The notes under the pieces: generated by a model | The model's input: only the letters and a program-made list of their open reading frames with translations | Database searches by the model: none | Told to the model about the DNA's origin: nothing | Part shown: piece after piece, positions 9,261-17,798 of the stretch | Position numbering within the stretch: position 1 is the first letter of the stretch | Layout: every line of letters starts with the position of its first letter | Origin: Pseudaeromonas sharmana | Lineage (GTDB): Bacteria; Pseudomonadota; Gammaproteobacteria; Enterobacterales; Aeromonadaceae | NCBI RefSeq assembly: GCF_042649925.1 | Contig: NZ_JBHSAF010000007.1 | Coordinates: 186,001-250,000 of the forward strand | Length of the DNA stretch: 64,000 nt | Direction: 5' to 3' | Position numbers and translations under genes: made by a program

Positions 9261-10546
9261 GGATACGTCTCCTTGGCTGTGATGGCAGCTGATGTACGCG
9301 AGTTCAGCGCCACGGCACACAGGGTGCCGAGCATAAACCACAGCAAACCCGCGGTTTTCAGAGCAAACAGCGAGGTGCCACTGATGGACAGAATCATGGT
9401 GATATAGATGGAAATCAGGCCTCGAAGCCGAATTGAGCGTGGCGCCAGCAACGGAATACGCCACAACACCAGCCAGGCAAACAACAGATAGAAAAGGCCG
9501 AAGCGGGTCAGGATATAGCCGTAACCCATGTCACCGTAATCACGCAGTGGTGACTGCCAACCCAACCACTCCTTGAGCGGCAGCTCAGTCAAGACCTGGC
9601 CACTGTGCATCAAACGACCGGCAAACGAATCGGTATAGACGCCATCGAAGAAAACCGCACTGTAGAGATAAAGGAATCCGATCATGGCCCAGGGGGCCAG
9701 CGCCAGCACGCCATAACCGGCCAGCGGCCAAATCAGACGCACCAATACAATCAGCCCGCTGACCACCAAACCAAAGCGCGAGTCGGACAGCGCGATCAAA
9801 AACGCCGCGGCGAACAGAAAAAACAGCGCCTGGCGTTCCTGCCAGCGATCTCGACTGATGGCCCAGATCAGCGTGATAACGGCCAGATTACCGAGCGAGA
9901 CCGGCTCCAGCATCACCGAGGAGATGCGGTGTGCGCCAAATAACCAGGGCAAAATGGTGCGGCCTATGCCTTCCGGGCGAAAGCCGTTCAGCGTCAATGC
10001 CTGCCCTTCGAAGATGGCGCCGCCGTTGGCACCGATTCCGCTCTGGTTCATGAAATAGGAGAAGGTGTGGAACAGCTTCACGTAGGTATCGAGCGCCAGC
10101 CACTCGAAGAGTCCCATGCCGATGGCGAGCAACAGGATGCAGGTCAGCACCTTGTCCACCAGCTGCGGTGTACCATGCCGCCAGCCGAGCCAGAAAAACA
10201 GCAGCACGATCAACAGGTCCCGTGCCGACTTGGGTTCGACATAGCCGCGTAACAGGAACAGCAGACAGACATTGACGGCGGTGACCAGCAGCATCAGCCC
10301 CATGTAGCGCGGGATCTCCCGGGCCACGCAGGCCAAGGCCAGCGCATACACCAGCATTTCGGCCAGCATCACCAAGGAGCCGTTGATACGAAATGCCACC
10401 GTGTTCACCAGGCACAGGCTGGCCTGATAGAGCGTCGCCGCCACAACGATCAGGAACAGGCGACGTTCCTGCGCCGACACAAACAGCCGCGAGCTGAATA
10501 CGGGTTCAGCTACGGCGGCAGGCTGCCACAGCAGACGGCTAGTCAT
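9257..10546 (-). CDS. Multi-pass polysaccharide polymerase (GumE/Wzy-like)
   Basis: The 429-residue protein is dominated by hydrophobic helices, roughly ten to twelve, with one longer polar loop (about residues 155-205) that would face the periplasm. Such topology, next to a flippase and a chain-length regulator, is typical of Wzy or GumE polymerases and O-antigen ligase relatives. No diagnostic short motif can be read, so the call rests on topology and context. It overlaps the epsI stop by eight bases and its own stop overlaps the next start (ATGA), so it belongs in the middle of the EPS operon. It should link flipped repeat units into the chain. Confidence 0.72.
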   Translation of the reverse strand: MTSRLLWQPAAVAEPVFSSRLFVSAQERRLFLIVVAATLYQASLCLVNTVAFRINGSLVMLAEMLVYALALACVAREIPRYMGLMLLVTAVNVCLLFLLRGYVEPKSARDLLIVLLFFWLGWRHGTPQLVDKVLTCILLLAIGMGLFEWLALDTYVKLFHTFSYFMNQSGIGANGGAIFEGQALTLNGFRPEGIGRTILPWLFGAHRISSVMLEPVSLGNLAVITLIWAISRDRWQERQALFFLFAAAFLIALSDSRFGLVVSGLIVLVRLIWPLAGYGVLALAPWAMIGFLYLYSAVFFDGVYTDSFAGRLMHSGQVLTELPLKEWLGWQSPLRDYGDMGYGYILTRFGLFYLLFAWLVLWRIPLLAPRSIRLRGLISIYITMILSISGTSLFALKTAGLLWFMLGTLCAVALNSRTSAAITAKETYP

Positions 10547-11264
10547 GTACCACCTCGCCCGCCAAGTGTGCGCGGGTCACGGGGTCAACGGCAGATAGCA
10601 GCGCCGTCACAAAACGCCGCTGCACCTCGAATGCGCGGCTGGCATCCCGATCCAGTGTCGACACCCGGAACAGCAAGCCATCCGGAACCTGACGCTGCAA
10701 GGCATAATCAAACTGTGCCAGCTTGCGCTGCCAACCGGGGGCGATGACACGGTCACCGATCACCATCCAGTAGGTAATCGGTTCATTGCGCTCATGCAAG
10801 CGGGCTACCAGCTGGCGGGCCTGAATCTGGCGCTGCGGAAGCGCGAGCATGACATCGGCTTCGTCATGCAGCTGGAAGCCCTGGGCGACATAACAGATCT
10901 CGGGCCTGTGGGCCTGGGACTGATCGTTGGATTGGTCCTCACCATAGGCGATGGAGAGCATGACCTTCTCCCCGTCGGCATTGATATAGGTGCGGCTCAG
11001 TTGCTGGTTGTACAGGCTGTCGAGCGAGGCGCGCGTCTCGGCCGGTACCTCGACCAGGCCGCGGGTATCCAGCAGGCGCCAACCGGCAAATTCGACCGGA
11101 ACCGCTTTTTCCAGCTGCAGGCGGCGTGCCGGCTCCTGGGCCAGCCACTGCTTGTCCTGTTGCATCAGTTGGCTGGCCCCCAACGCCAGGCAAAGACAGC
11201 CGCAAAATAACAGCAGCTGCCACCAGGCAGGCTGGGTTCGCGGCATCGCAAGCGGCAGACTCAT
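10539..11264 (-). CDS. epsI: EpsI, exosortase-associated protein
   Basis: The protein has 241 residues and one N-terminal membrane anchor (about 15-35), with the rest predicted periplasmic. It carries the EpsI family core AYGEDQSNDQSQAHRPE followed by CYVAQGF, and later a YWMVIGDRV segment. In other exosortase loci EpsI is encoded beside the exosortase or fused to it, and its biochemical role is not settled. Here its ATG overlaps the xrtB stop (ATGA), which is strong evidence for co-expression. It is absent from plain Gum clusters, so its presence marks the locus as exosortase-type. Confidence 0.92.
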   Translation of the reverse strand: MSLPLAMPRTQPAWWQLLLFCGCLCLALGASQLMQQDKQWLAQEPARRLQLEKAVPVEFAGWRLLDTRGLVEVPAETRASLDSLYNQQLSRTYINADGEKVMLSIAYGEDQSNDQSQAHRPEICYVAQGFQLHDEADVMLALPQRQIQARQLVARLHERNEPITYWMVIGDRVIAPGWQRKLAQFDYALQRQVPDGLLFRVSTLDRDASRAFEVQRRFVTALLSAVDPVTRAHLAGEVVHD

Positions 11265-12181
11265 CCCTGCACCTCCCGAAGTTGTGGCTTGTCTGTTGAC
11301 GTGGCCCCCTCGGTCACCGCAACGGACTGCCGCACCGGCAGCACCCGATCCAGCACCCCATCCAGGGCAATGATGACACTCAGCGCCACGGCAAACAGCA
11401 GCAGACCGGACAGGTCATGCATGAAACTCTGACCGGCATCATTGCCCAGGTAATAGGTCAGCAGCGCCAGGATCAGCACCCGTATTATGTTGGCTGTGAT
11501 GGAGATGGGAATGATCAACATGCCAATCAGCCAGTTGCGTAATGCCGACTCCTTCTTCATGACATGCAGATAGAGCAGGCCAATGGCCTCCAGACTGAAC
11601 AGCGAGTTGATGCCGGAACAGGCATCGGCAATCAGCAGCTGGTAATCGCCAAGGATCAGGATGACGCCGTTGCGCGCCACCGGATAGCCGGCGTGATACA
11701 GCAGCCACTCGGTGGCATGGGAAATCAGCAACTTCAATGGCTGGACGATAAAGTCGGTCATCATGTACGGCAGGGGGATGACAAACAACAGCAGCGTCAA
11801 TGGAAACAGGGCCGCGCGAAAGGCCTGCCAGCCCAACAGAAACAGGACCGATGCCGCCAGCACCGGCAGGATGGAACCGACTGTCAGCATCGGCAACAAC
11901 AACACATTGCCGATGAAAAACAACAGCGAGCCGATCAGCATCAGCAACCAAGCTAAACGCTGGCTTGTCAGCGTCGGCTGCGGACGAAACGCCGACAGCC
12001 GATAGAGAAACAGCACAATGGCCATCACCAGCAACAGCGCGCTGGTACTGCCACCCAGGTTCTCACCGTGCTCGAAGTAGGTGCGATGCACCAATGGCAG
12101 ATAGACGAGTACTAACGTCAGCAACAGGGTGCCGAGTTTGAATTTATAGGTAGTCAAAGCGTCCATCTCGTTTGCAACCAC
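11261..12181 (-). CDS. xrtB: Exosortase B (XrtB-type) membrane transpeptidase
   Basis: The 306-residue protein has about eight membrane helices and the catalytic triad of exosortases: Cys188 in ADACSGINSL, Arg234 in NIIRVLIL and His255 in SFMHDLSG. Exosortases cut PEP-CTERM proteins near the PEP motif at the outer face of the inner membrane. The type B assignment rests on gene order with epsD, epsE, epsF, epsG, epsI and epsL. The start is a GTG with AAGGAG six bases upstream, better than an internal ATG at 12166. The two PEP-CTERM genes at 19145-20296 are likely substrates. Confidence 0.93.
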   Translation of the reverse strand: MVANEMDALTTYKFKLGTLLLTLVLVYLPLVHRTYFEHGENLGGSTSALLLVMAIVLFLYRLSAFRPQPTLTSQRLAWLLMLIGSLLFFIGNVLLLPMLTVGSILPVLAASVLFLLGWQAFRAALFPLTLLLFVIPLPYMMTDFIVQPLKLLISHATEWLLYHAGYPVARNGVILILGDYQLLIADACSGINSLFSLEAIGLLYLHVMKKESALRNWLIGMLIIPISITANIIRVLILALLTYYLGNDAGQSFMHDLSGLLLFAVALSVIIALDGVLDRVLPVRQSVAVTEGATSTDKPQLREVQG

Positions 12182-12195
12182 GGCGCACTCCTTGC

Positions 12196-13107
12196 TCAGG
12201 CATCCAGGTAGACACAGCCCAGCACTCGAGCCTGGGTGGTCGCAAAGCGCGCCAGCGCAACCCGAATGTCATCAATGCGCGATACATCCTGACGCACCAG
12301 CAACAAGGCGCCTGGCACCGCCGTAGACAATATCTGGGCGTCGGCAAAATCGGCACGTGTCGGCGTGGTGAAGATGATGACGTCATAGTCACGCTCCATC
12401 TCGCGCACGCAGCTCGGCAACGTATCTCGCGCCAGCAACTCCTGCGGATTCAGCACCTGGGTTCCACAGCCGAGAAAAGAGAGCAGCTGCAGCGGCGGAA
12501 CCGCATGTACCACAGAGGCCAGGCGACAGCGGCCGGCCAGCAGGTCGGCCAGGCCCTCACCGTGGGGGACGCCCAATGCCTCATGTAACAGGCTGCTGCG
12601 CATGTTGGCATCCACCAGCAGCGTGCGCTTGCCGGACTGCGAGAAGGCGATGGCCAGATTTGCCGCTACCATGGCAGGTTCGTCGTCACCATCGACCCCC
12701 GTCACCAGCAGGCTGCGTTGCCCTTTAAGCAACCAGCTGACCTGAATCTGGCTGCGCAGTGCCTTGATGGTTTCCTGCTCATCGCTCGGCAGATTGAACG
12801 CCATGTGCAGCCGTGGGCTGATGCTGGTTTGATCCGGGGCCACAAAGCTGAACTCAAACTGCCGACCCAACACCTGGGCAATGTCCTGCGTGCTGACAAA
12901 CCCCAGCGCCAATGCGACTTCACCCAGCTTGCCGCCGTGCTCCTGCTGATGGCGAATGACCTTTTCCAACTGCAAATCGGTCATCTTGCCGCTTTGTACC
13001 AGCAGTTCGCCCATGCGTTCCTGCGCCTCATTGGTCTCCAGCGCCGCGACACTCACAGCGGCATCGATCATCGTCAGGCGTTCTTGCGTTCCCATGGATC
13101 GGCTCAC
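12196..13107 (-). CDS. epsG: EpsG-type tyrosine-kinase-like protein with a degenerate P-loop
   Basis: The 303-residue protein has an N-terminal region (about 30-85, MGELLVQSGKMTDLQLEKV) like the MshEN/type II secretion ATPase N-terminal domain. A CpsD/CapB-like MinD fold follows. The Walker A' segment RTLLVDANMRSSLLHEALG is intact, but the Walker A site reads GVDGDDEPAMVAAN (137-150) and lacks the expected G-K-S/T. There is no tyrosine cluster at the C-terminus. Kinase activity is therefore doubtful and it may act as a regulatory partner of EpsF. The GTG start at 13107 overlaps the epsF stop (GTGA) and has AAAGGAG seven bases upstream. Confidence 0.88.
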   Translation of the reverse strand: MSRSMGTQERLTMIDAAVSVAALETNEAQERMGELLVQSGKMTDLQLEKVIRHQQEHGGKLGEVALALGFVSTQDIAQVLGRQFEFSFVAPDQTSISPRLHMAFNLPSDEQETIKALRSQIQVSWLLKGQRSLLVTGVDGDDEPAMVAANLAIAFSQSGKRTLLVDANMRSSLLHEALGVPHGEGLADLLAGRCRLASVVHAVPPLQLLSFLGCGTQVLNPQELLARDTLPSCVREMERDYDVIIFTTPTRADFADAQILSTAVPGALLLVRQDVSRIDDIRVALARFATTQARVLGCVYLDA

Positions 13108-14525
13108 ATTGATACTCCTTTCACGCTTGGATACTTGGCCGCGGGTCGAAACCACCGGGGCAACAGGTGGTGCTGCTTGGGTTTACGATTCAACTCGGCC
13201 AGCACCGGCAATTGCAGCAGGACTTCGATGTCGTCGGTGCAACGCACGCGACGATTCAGCATGTCCAGCAGATAGTTGACGGCGGCGCCCAGGAACAGCC
13301 CAAGGAATATGGAGATAAAAATGTTGAACGGAATATTCGGTGACGCGGCACGCAACGGCGGCACGGCACGTTGCAACACCGTGATATTGGTCAGATTGGC
13401 ATTCGCCTGCAGCACGGATTCGGACCATTTTTGCATGACCAGATCGTAGTTCCGCTGGGCGTTGTCGATACCCCGCAACAGGATGTCGATCTGCGACTGC
13501 TGATCCTTCAGGTCCAGCACTTTTTGCTTCTGTAACGCCAACTCTTGCTGCTGGGCTTGCAGACGCTTTTCCATGTTCTCGACCGTACTGGCCTGCATGC
13601 TGCCGTATTTCTGCTTCAACGCCTCCAGCTGTCCGCGGGTTGCGGCAATCTGGGTCACCACCTGGCGGTATCCAGGGTGATTCGGCCCTTCACGCTGCGC
13701 CAGATCCTGCCGGTTCTTCTCCAGATCGGCCAGCTGCACGGTCAGTTGCTGGATCAGCGGGTTGGATAACGGATCGACGTTCAGCTGGCCATTGGCATTC
13801 AACTGTGAACGGGCTGCAATATAATCCGCCTGTGCCGCCGCAACCTGTGCCGCCAACGCCATCAGCTTCTGGCTTTCCAGATCGATGCGATCGCCACCGG
13901 TGGCCAATACACCCTGTTCTTTCTGGTAGTCCGACAACGCCTTCTGCTTGGACTCGAGATTTCGCTTCAACTCGTCGATCTGGGTCTTGAAGAAAGCCTC
14001 ATTCTGGCTGGCGGTACCGACCCGGCTCTCGATCACCATCTGCTTGTAGGCCTCGATAAAGGCGTTGGCGATGGTGGCCGCAAACTGCGGATTCACCGAC
14101 TTGAAACTGATGCTCAGCGTATTGCTGTCACGCCCGGATTCAACCGTCAGCCCCTGCAACAGTACCGTGGCCAGCCAGTCATCGATTCCGGCCCCGTCAC
14201 CACCGGCGACCGCCTGGTAATTGGCCTGTACCTCGGGTGACTGACTCAACCCGAGTGTCTGCACCACCTTACGTGCCGTATTGTGGCTGGAGAGCATGCT
14301 GGCTTGCGTACCGAGATAATTCGCCACCACCATGCCACCACCGGTCATGGATAACGAACTGACCGGATCGGCACTGCCAGCGTCGACGGCGATCACCGCT
14401 TGCGCTATGTACTGCTTGGAGAGGAGAAACGACACCCCGGTTGCCAAGGCGACGACGCTGACAAACACCGCCAGCAACAGGCGCTTTCTGGACAGAATGA
14501 CACTCAAAAACTGTTGAATGGTCAT
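13104..14525 (-). CDS. epsF: EpsF, polysaccharide co-polymerase (Wzz/GumC family chain length determinant)
   Basis: The 473-residue protein begins with the Wzz N-terminal domain and a membrane helix (about 17-34). A long periplasmic coiled-coil region (about 165-365, rich in Gln, Lys and Leu) follows. It ends with a proline-rich segment and a second helix (AASPNIPFNIFISIFLGLFLG). That is the standard polysaccharide co-polymerase plan. It sets chain length and couples the polymerase to the export channel EpsE, with EpsG as its cytosolic partner. GGAGGG precedes the ATG. It sits 12 bp after epsE in the operon. Confidence 0.95.
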   Translation of the reverse strand: MTIQQFLSVILSRKRLLLAVFVSVVALATGVSFLLSKQYIAQAVIAVDAGSADPVSSLSMTGGGMVVANYLGTQASMLSSHNTARKVVQTLGLSQSPEVQANYQAVAGGDGAGIDDWLATVLLQGLTVESGRDSNTLSISFKSVNPQFAATIANAFIEAYKQMVIESRVGTASQNEAFFKTQIDELKRNLESKQKALSDYQKEQGVLATGGDRIDLESQKLMALAAQVAAAQADYIAARSQLNANGQLNVDPLSNPLIQQLTVQLADLEKNRQDLAQREGPNHPGYRQVVTQIAATRGQLEALKQKYGSMQASTVENMEKRLQAQQQELALQKQKVLDLKDQQSQIDILLRGIDNAQRNYDLVMQKWSESVLQANANLTNITVLQRAVPPLRAASPNIPFNIFISIFLGLFLGAAVNYLLDMLNRRVRCTDDIEVLLQLPVLAELNRKPKQHHLLPRWFRPAAKYPSVKGVSM

Positions 14526-14537
14526 GTTGCCACCCTC

Positions 14538-15332
14538 CTAGAACAGGCTCTCGTTGACATACACGACATCCTCGGGCTGCAACAGGGTCGCCAAATCAAC
14601 CTCCTGATCCTCGACCCCACCCTTGGCGGACGGACGCTGCAGCGCTATGTCATCCTTATCGGCCTTGCCATTAAATCCGCCGGCCACGGCGATTGCCTTC
14701 ATCACCGTCATCTTCTCGGTGAGCGGGTAACTGCCCGGTCGCAAGACTTCACCGTACACATAAATCATCTTCTGCCGCGGGACAAACACCCGATCTCCGG
14801 GGTGTACCACCACCTGATTGATCGCCTGCCCACCCTGCCCGAGATTGGCCAGGTCGTACTCCTGGCTTTGGCCATCGCGGATCAGCGTGACCTGAGTGCC
14901 CCCATTGGCGGAAATCCCTCCTGCCGAGGCGAGCACCGCCACCAGTGAGGTATCGCCACTCAACGGATATCGGCCCGGCTGGTTCACCTCGCCTAACACC
15001 GACACCAACTGGCTGCGATATTGAGTAATCAGCAGGTTAATGTGCGGATCCTTGAGAAATCCGCCCGAGATAAAGCGACTTCGGATCAGCTCCTCCGCCT
15101 GCTTGAACGTCAGCCCTGCCACGTCGACAGCGCCCACCAGCGGAACATTCAGCGAACCGTCGGCGGCAATCTCGGCTTCCAGCGCCAGATCGGTATGGTC
15201 ATAGACGGTGACACGCACCACGTCTCCGGCACCCAGCTGATAGTGGGTCATGTTTCCCGTTGCCGGGGCCTCGGCTGCGGCGGCCACAGCGCTGCTCACG
15301 GCGAGCAGCATGGCGAGTAATATCTGTCTCAT
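14538..15332 (-). CDS. epsE: EpsE, outer-membrane polysaccharide export protein (Wza/GumB family)
   Basis: The 264-residue protein has a cleavable signal peptide (MRQILLAMLLAVSSAVAAAA) without a lipobox cysteine. A poly_export domain follows (YQLGAGDVVRVTVYDH, then VPLVGAVDVAGLT) and two SLBB-type repeats (VSVLGEVNQPGRYPL and IYVYGEVLRPGSYPL). It should form the export channel in the periplasm and outer membrane. The family in Wza is a lipoprotein, and this one appears not to be. Its ATG overlaps the epsD stop (ATGA), so translation is coupled. The length is normal for GumB-like exporters of this short type. Confidence 0.95.
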   Translation of the reverse strand: MRQILLAMLLAVSSAVAAAAEAPATGNMTHYQLGAGDVVRVTVYDHTDLALEAEIAADGSLNVPLVGAVDVAGLTFKQAEELIRSRFISGGFLKDPHINLLITQYRSQLVSVLGEVNQPGRYPLSGDTSLVAVLASAGGISANGGTQVTLIRDGQSQEYDLANLGQGGQAINQVVVHPGDRVFVPRQKMIYVYGEVLRPGSYPLTEKMTVMKAIAVAGGFNGKADKDDIALQRPSAKGGVEDQEVDLATLLQPEDVVYVNESLF

Positions 15333-16237
15333 TTCAATCCTTCCAGACCAGAAAGAAGATGCTCGTTGGCTTTGTCGATCTTGGCCGGCGCGGCCTGTTC
15401 GGCAGAGAAGTCCTGCAGGATCTCGACCTTGGCCTGCTTGCGCAAATCGGCCAGCGTACTGGTACCGGCCTGTTGCATGCGCGTGCCGCGCAATCGATTG
15501 GCAATCGACTCTTGCGCCTGGGCCAACGCAATGGGTGACGGCTGGATTTCCAGCAGCTGCAGCAGCACCACCTTGCCCCGTTCCGTCACCGCGGCGATAT
15601 CACCGATTTTCATCTTGCTCATCTGCTGAATCAGGTCCGGCGGAAAGACTTCGGCCGGGGCCGTGTTCTGCGTATTGGCATACTCGATATGGTGACGCTT
15701 GAGGATCTCCATCGTCTGCTGCGGCGTCTGGCTGACGTTCAGGTCGGCTAACACCTCCTGCGGCACCTTGCCCAGATTCAGCAAGAACGCCTCCACGCGG
15801 AACAGTTTGCGCTCGGCAAACAAGGGGGCATTCTGCTTATAAAACGCCGCTATCTCCTCGGCGGAGGGCTCGCCAACCTGCGAGGCCACCTGACTGGCCG
15901 CGGCCTGCGCCAGCACCTGGCGGCGAGCAAACTCCATGGCCTGCAGCACGTTCGGATTACGATCCAGTTTCTTCTCCTCGGCCAGCTGCACCAGCAACTC
16001 TTGCTGCACCAGATCATCCAGAATGGCCTGCTTGCTGCGCTGCTGGGCTGCCGGCAGCGACGCGTTCTGCGCCAGCGCATAGTTCAACTGCAGAACGGTT
16101 ATTTCCTTGTCATTGACCCTGGCCAGCACCTGGCTCGGTGCACTGGCTTTCCCTTCACCACAACCGGACAACGCCAATGCCAGTGGCAGGCACAGGCCAA
16201 TCCATCCGCGCGCGCTCATCCCTGTTCTCTTATCCAT
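15329..16237 (-). CDS. epsD: EpsD, lipoprotein PpiC-type peptidyl-prolyl isomerase
   Basis: The 302-residue product has a lipoprotein signal ending in LALALSGC, so the mature protein should be anchored by its N-terminal cysteine. The body is SurA-like: an N-terminal chaperone region (LARVNDKEITVLQLNYALAQ) and a parvulin-type middle region (about 140-260). EpsD proteins are a standard part of exosortase EPS loci and probably help fold or assemble the envelope components. The ATG at 16237 has GAAGG five to six bases upstream. Two in-frame ATGs further upstream (16288, 16261) lack such support. It is translationally coupled to epsE. Confidence 0.9.
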   Translation of the reverse strand: MDKRTGMSARGWIGLCLPLALALSGCGEGKASAPSQVLARVNDKEITVLQLNYALAQNASLPAAQQRSKQAILDDLVQQELLVQLAEEKKLDRNPNVLQAMEFARRQVLAQAAASQVASQVGEPSAEEIAAFYKQNAPLFAERKLFRVEAFLLNLGKVPQEVLADLNVSQTPQQTMEILKRHHIEYANTQNTAPAEVFPPDLIQQMSKMKIGDIAAVTERGKVVLLQLLEIQPSPIALAQAQESIANRLRGTRMQQAGTSTLADLRKQAKVEILQDFSAEQAAPAKIDKANEHLLSGLEGLK

Positions 16238-16277
16238 GATGACCTTCTTGTCTCTCGTCATTTGATGTTGTTTACGC

Positions 16278-17789
16278 CTAGTAGGCATTGCCTTCGCGCC
16301 GCAACACCTGAAATGCGGTCATGAAGATGATTCGGATGTCCATCAGCAATGACCAGTGACGCAGATAGTCGAGGTCATAGCGGACACGTTGCTCCATCTT
16401 GTCCAGGGTGTCGGTTTCGCCACGGCAACCATTTACCTGGGCCCAGCCAGTGATACCGGGACGGACCTTGTGGCGAATCATGTAACCCTTAATCAGTTTG
16501 CGGTAATACTCGTTATGCGCATTGGCATGCGGTCGCGGCCCAACCAGGCTCATGGTGCCCTCCAGCACATTCAGCAGCTGAGGCAACTCATCGAGCGAGC
16601 TTTTGCGCAGAAAGCCGCCTATCGGGGTCAGGCGCTGGTCGTTCTTCTTGGCCTGCGTCACCACGGCGCCATCCTCCATCACCGTCATCGAACGGAATTT
16701 GTAGACCAGAATGCTCTCGCCATCGGCGCCATAACGACGCTGCTTGAAGAACACCGGCCCCTTGGAGGTCAGCTTGACGGCGAGCGCGGTCACCAGCATC
16801 ACCGGCCATAGCAGCGCGAGAATGGCGCTGGCAAAGACGACATCGGAGGCCCGCTTAATCACCGCCTTCAAACCACGGAATGGCGATTCGCAGATGCAAA
16901 CCACAGGCACACCCGCCAGGTGATCAACATGCGCCTGAATCAAATCGAATATGAAGAAATCCGGAACAAAATAGATTGAGCTGGTACTGTCCTGCAGCTC
17001 ATCCAGTAGCTTCATCACCCGCGGCTGCGAGGACATCGGCAACGAAATATAGACCTTGTGAATACCGTGCTCGGCAAGGTAGGCCGGCATCTCGGCCAGG
17101 CCGCACAGCATCTCGCTCTCGCTGACCCCTTCCAGGCGGTTGAGTTCACGATCATCAAAGAAACCGACAAATTCCATATTCAGGTAGCTGTTAGCCAGTA
17201 TGCGGTCCCGCAACGCCGTGCCGGCATGGTTGGCGCCGACGATCGCAACCTTGCGGCGCCCCTTGCGTCGGGTGGCGAGCATCAGACAGCCGCGCACCAC
17301 GGCATGGCTGGCCAACAGGGCCACAGGTGCAACCACGAACCAGCTCAGGATAAACGGGGGGTAAAAATAGCTGGCCAGACCGGACACATAGCCGGTTAAC
17401 ACTAACGCCATGCAGATAAACAACCAGCCACCGAGGAAGCGTCCCAAGCCGCGCCATGAACGCAAACTGCCAGGCATAAACAACACGGTTCCGTCCATGA
17501 AGACGATGGTCAGCAAGAAGGCCAGTACCGCGACCAGCACCTCCATGCCGGCGAAGGTGACATCAAAGGCAAAGTGCAGCGCGTACAGTGTTATCACCAC
17601 CAGAATCGGGTCGAGAAATGACTTGAAAAGCGTGGTCAGAGGCGCGATTTTTTCTAGCTCGCCCAACCAGGAGGCCATCGTCTGGGAAGGCAACTCATGC
17701 GCCATTCGGCCGGGACCGGATGCAGCAGGTTGTGCTTCCGTTATCTGTTCACCGCCCAGAACGGCGTTATCCGTCGTGATCTCGAGCAT
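16278..17789 (-). CDS. Undecaprenyl-phosphate sugar phosphotransferase (GumD/WcaJ-like priming enzyme)
   Basis: The 503-residue protein has four N-terminal hydrophobic helices, then a CoA-binding-like domain (KVAIVGANHAGTALRDRIL), a fifth helix, and a C-terminal bacterial sugar transferase domain: FFKQRRYGADGESILVYKFR, SLDELPQLLNVL, MSLVGPRPHA and RHKVRPGITGWAQVNG. This is the full polyisoprenyl-phosphate hexose-1-phosphate transferase layout. It primes the repeat unit by moving a sugar phosphate, in GumD and WcaJ glucose-1-phosphate, onto undecaprenyl phosphate. It follows epsL by nine bases and starts the cytosolic assembly line of the locus. Confidence 0.95.
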   Translation of the reverse strand: MLEITTDNAVLGGEQITEAQPAASGPGRMAHELPSQTMASWLGELEKIAPLTTLFKSFLDPILVVITLYALHFAFDVTFAGMEVLVAVLAFLLTIVFMDGTVLFMPGSLRSWRGLGRFLGGWLFICMALVLTGYVSGLASYFYPPFILSWFVVAPVALLASHAVVRGCLMLATRRKGRRKVAIVGANHAGTALRDRILANSYLNMEFVGFFDDRELNRLEGVSESEMLCGLAEMPAYLAEHGIHKVYISLPMSSQPRVMKLLDELQDSTSSIYFVPDFFIFDLIQAHVDHLAGVPVVCICESPFRGLKAVIKRASDVVFASAILALLWPVMLVTALAVKLTSKGPVFFKQRRYGADGESILVYKFRSMTVMEDGAVVTQAKKNDQRLTPIGGFLRKSSLDELPQLLNVLEGTMSLVGPRPHANAHNEYYRKLIKGYMIRHKVRPGITGWAQVNGCRGETDTLDKMEQRVRYDLDYLRHWSLLMDIRIIFMTAFQVLRREGNAY

Positions 17790-17798
17790 ATCCCTTCC

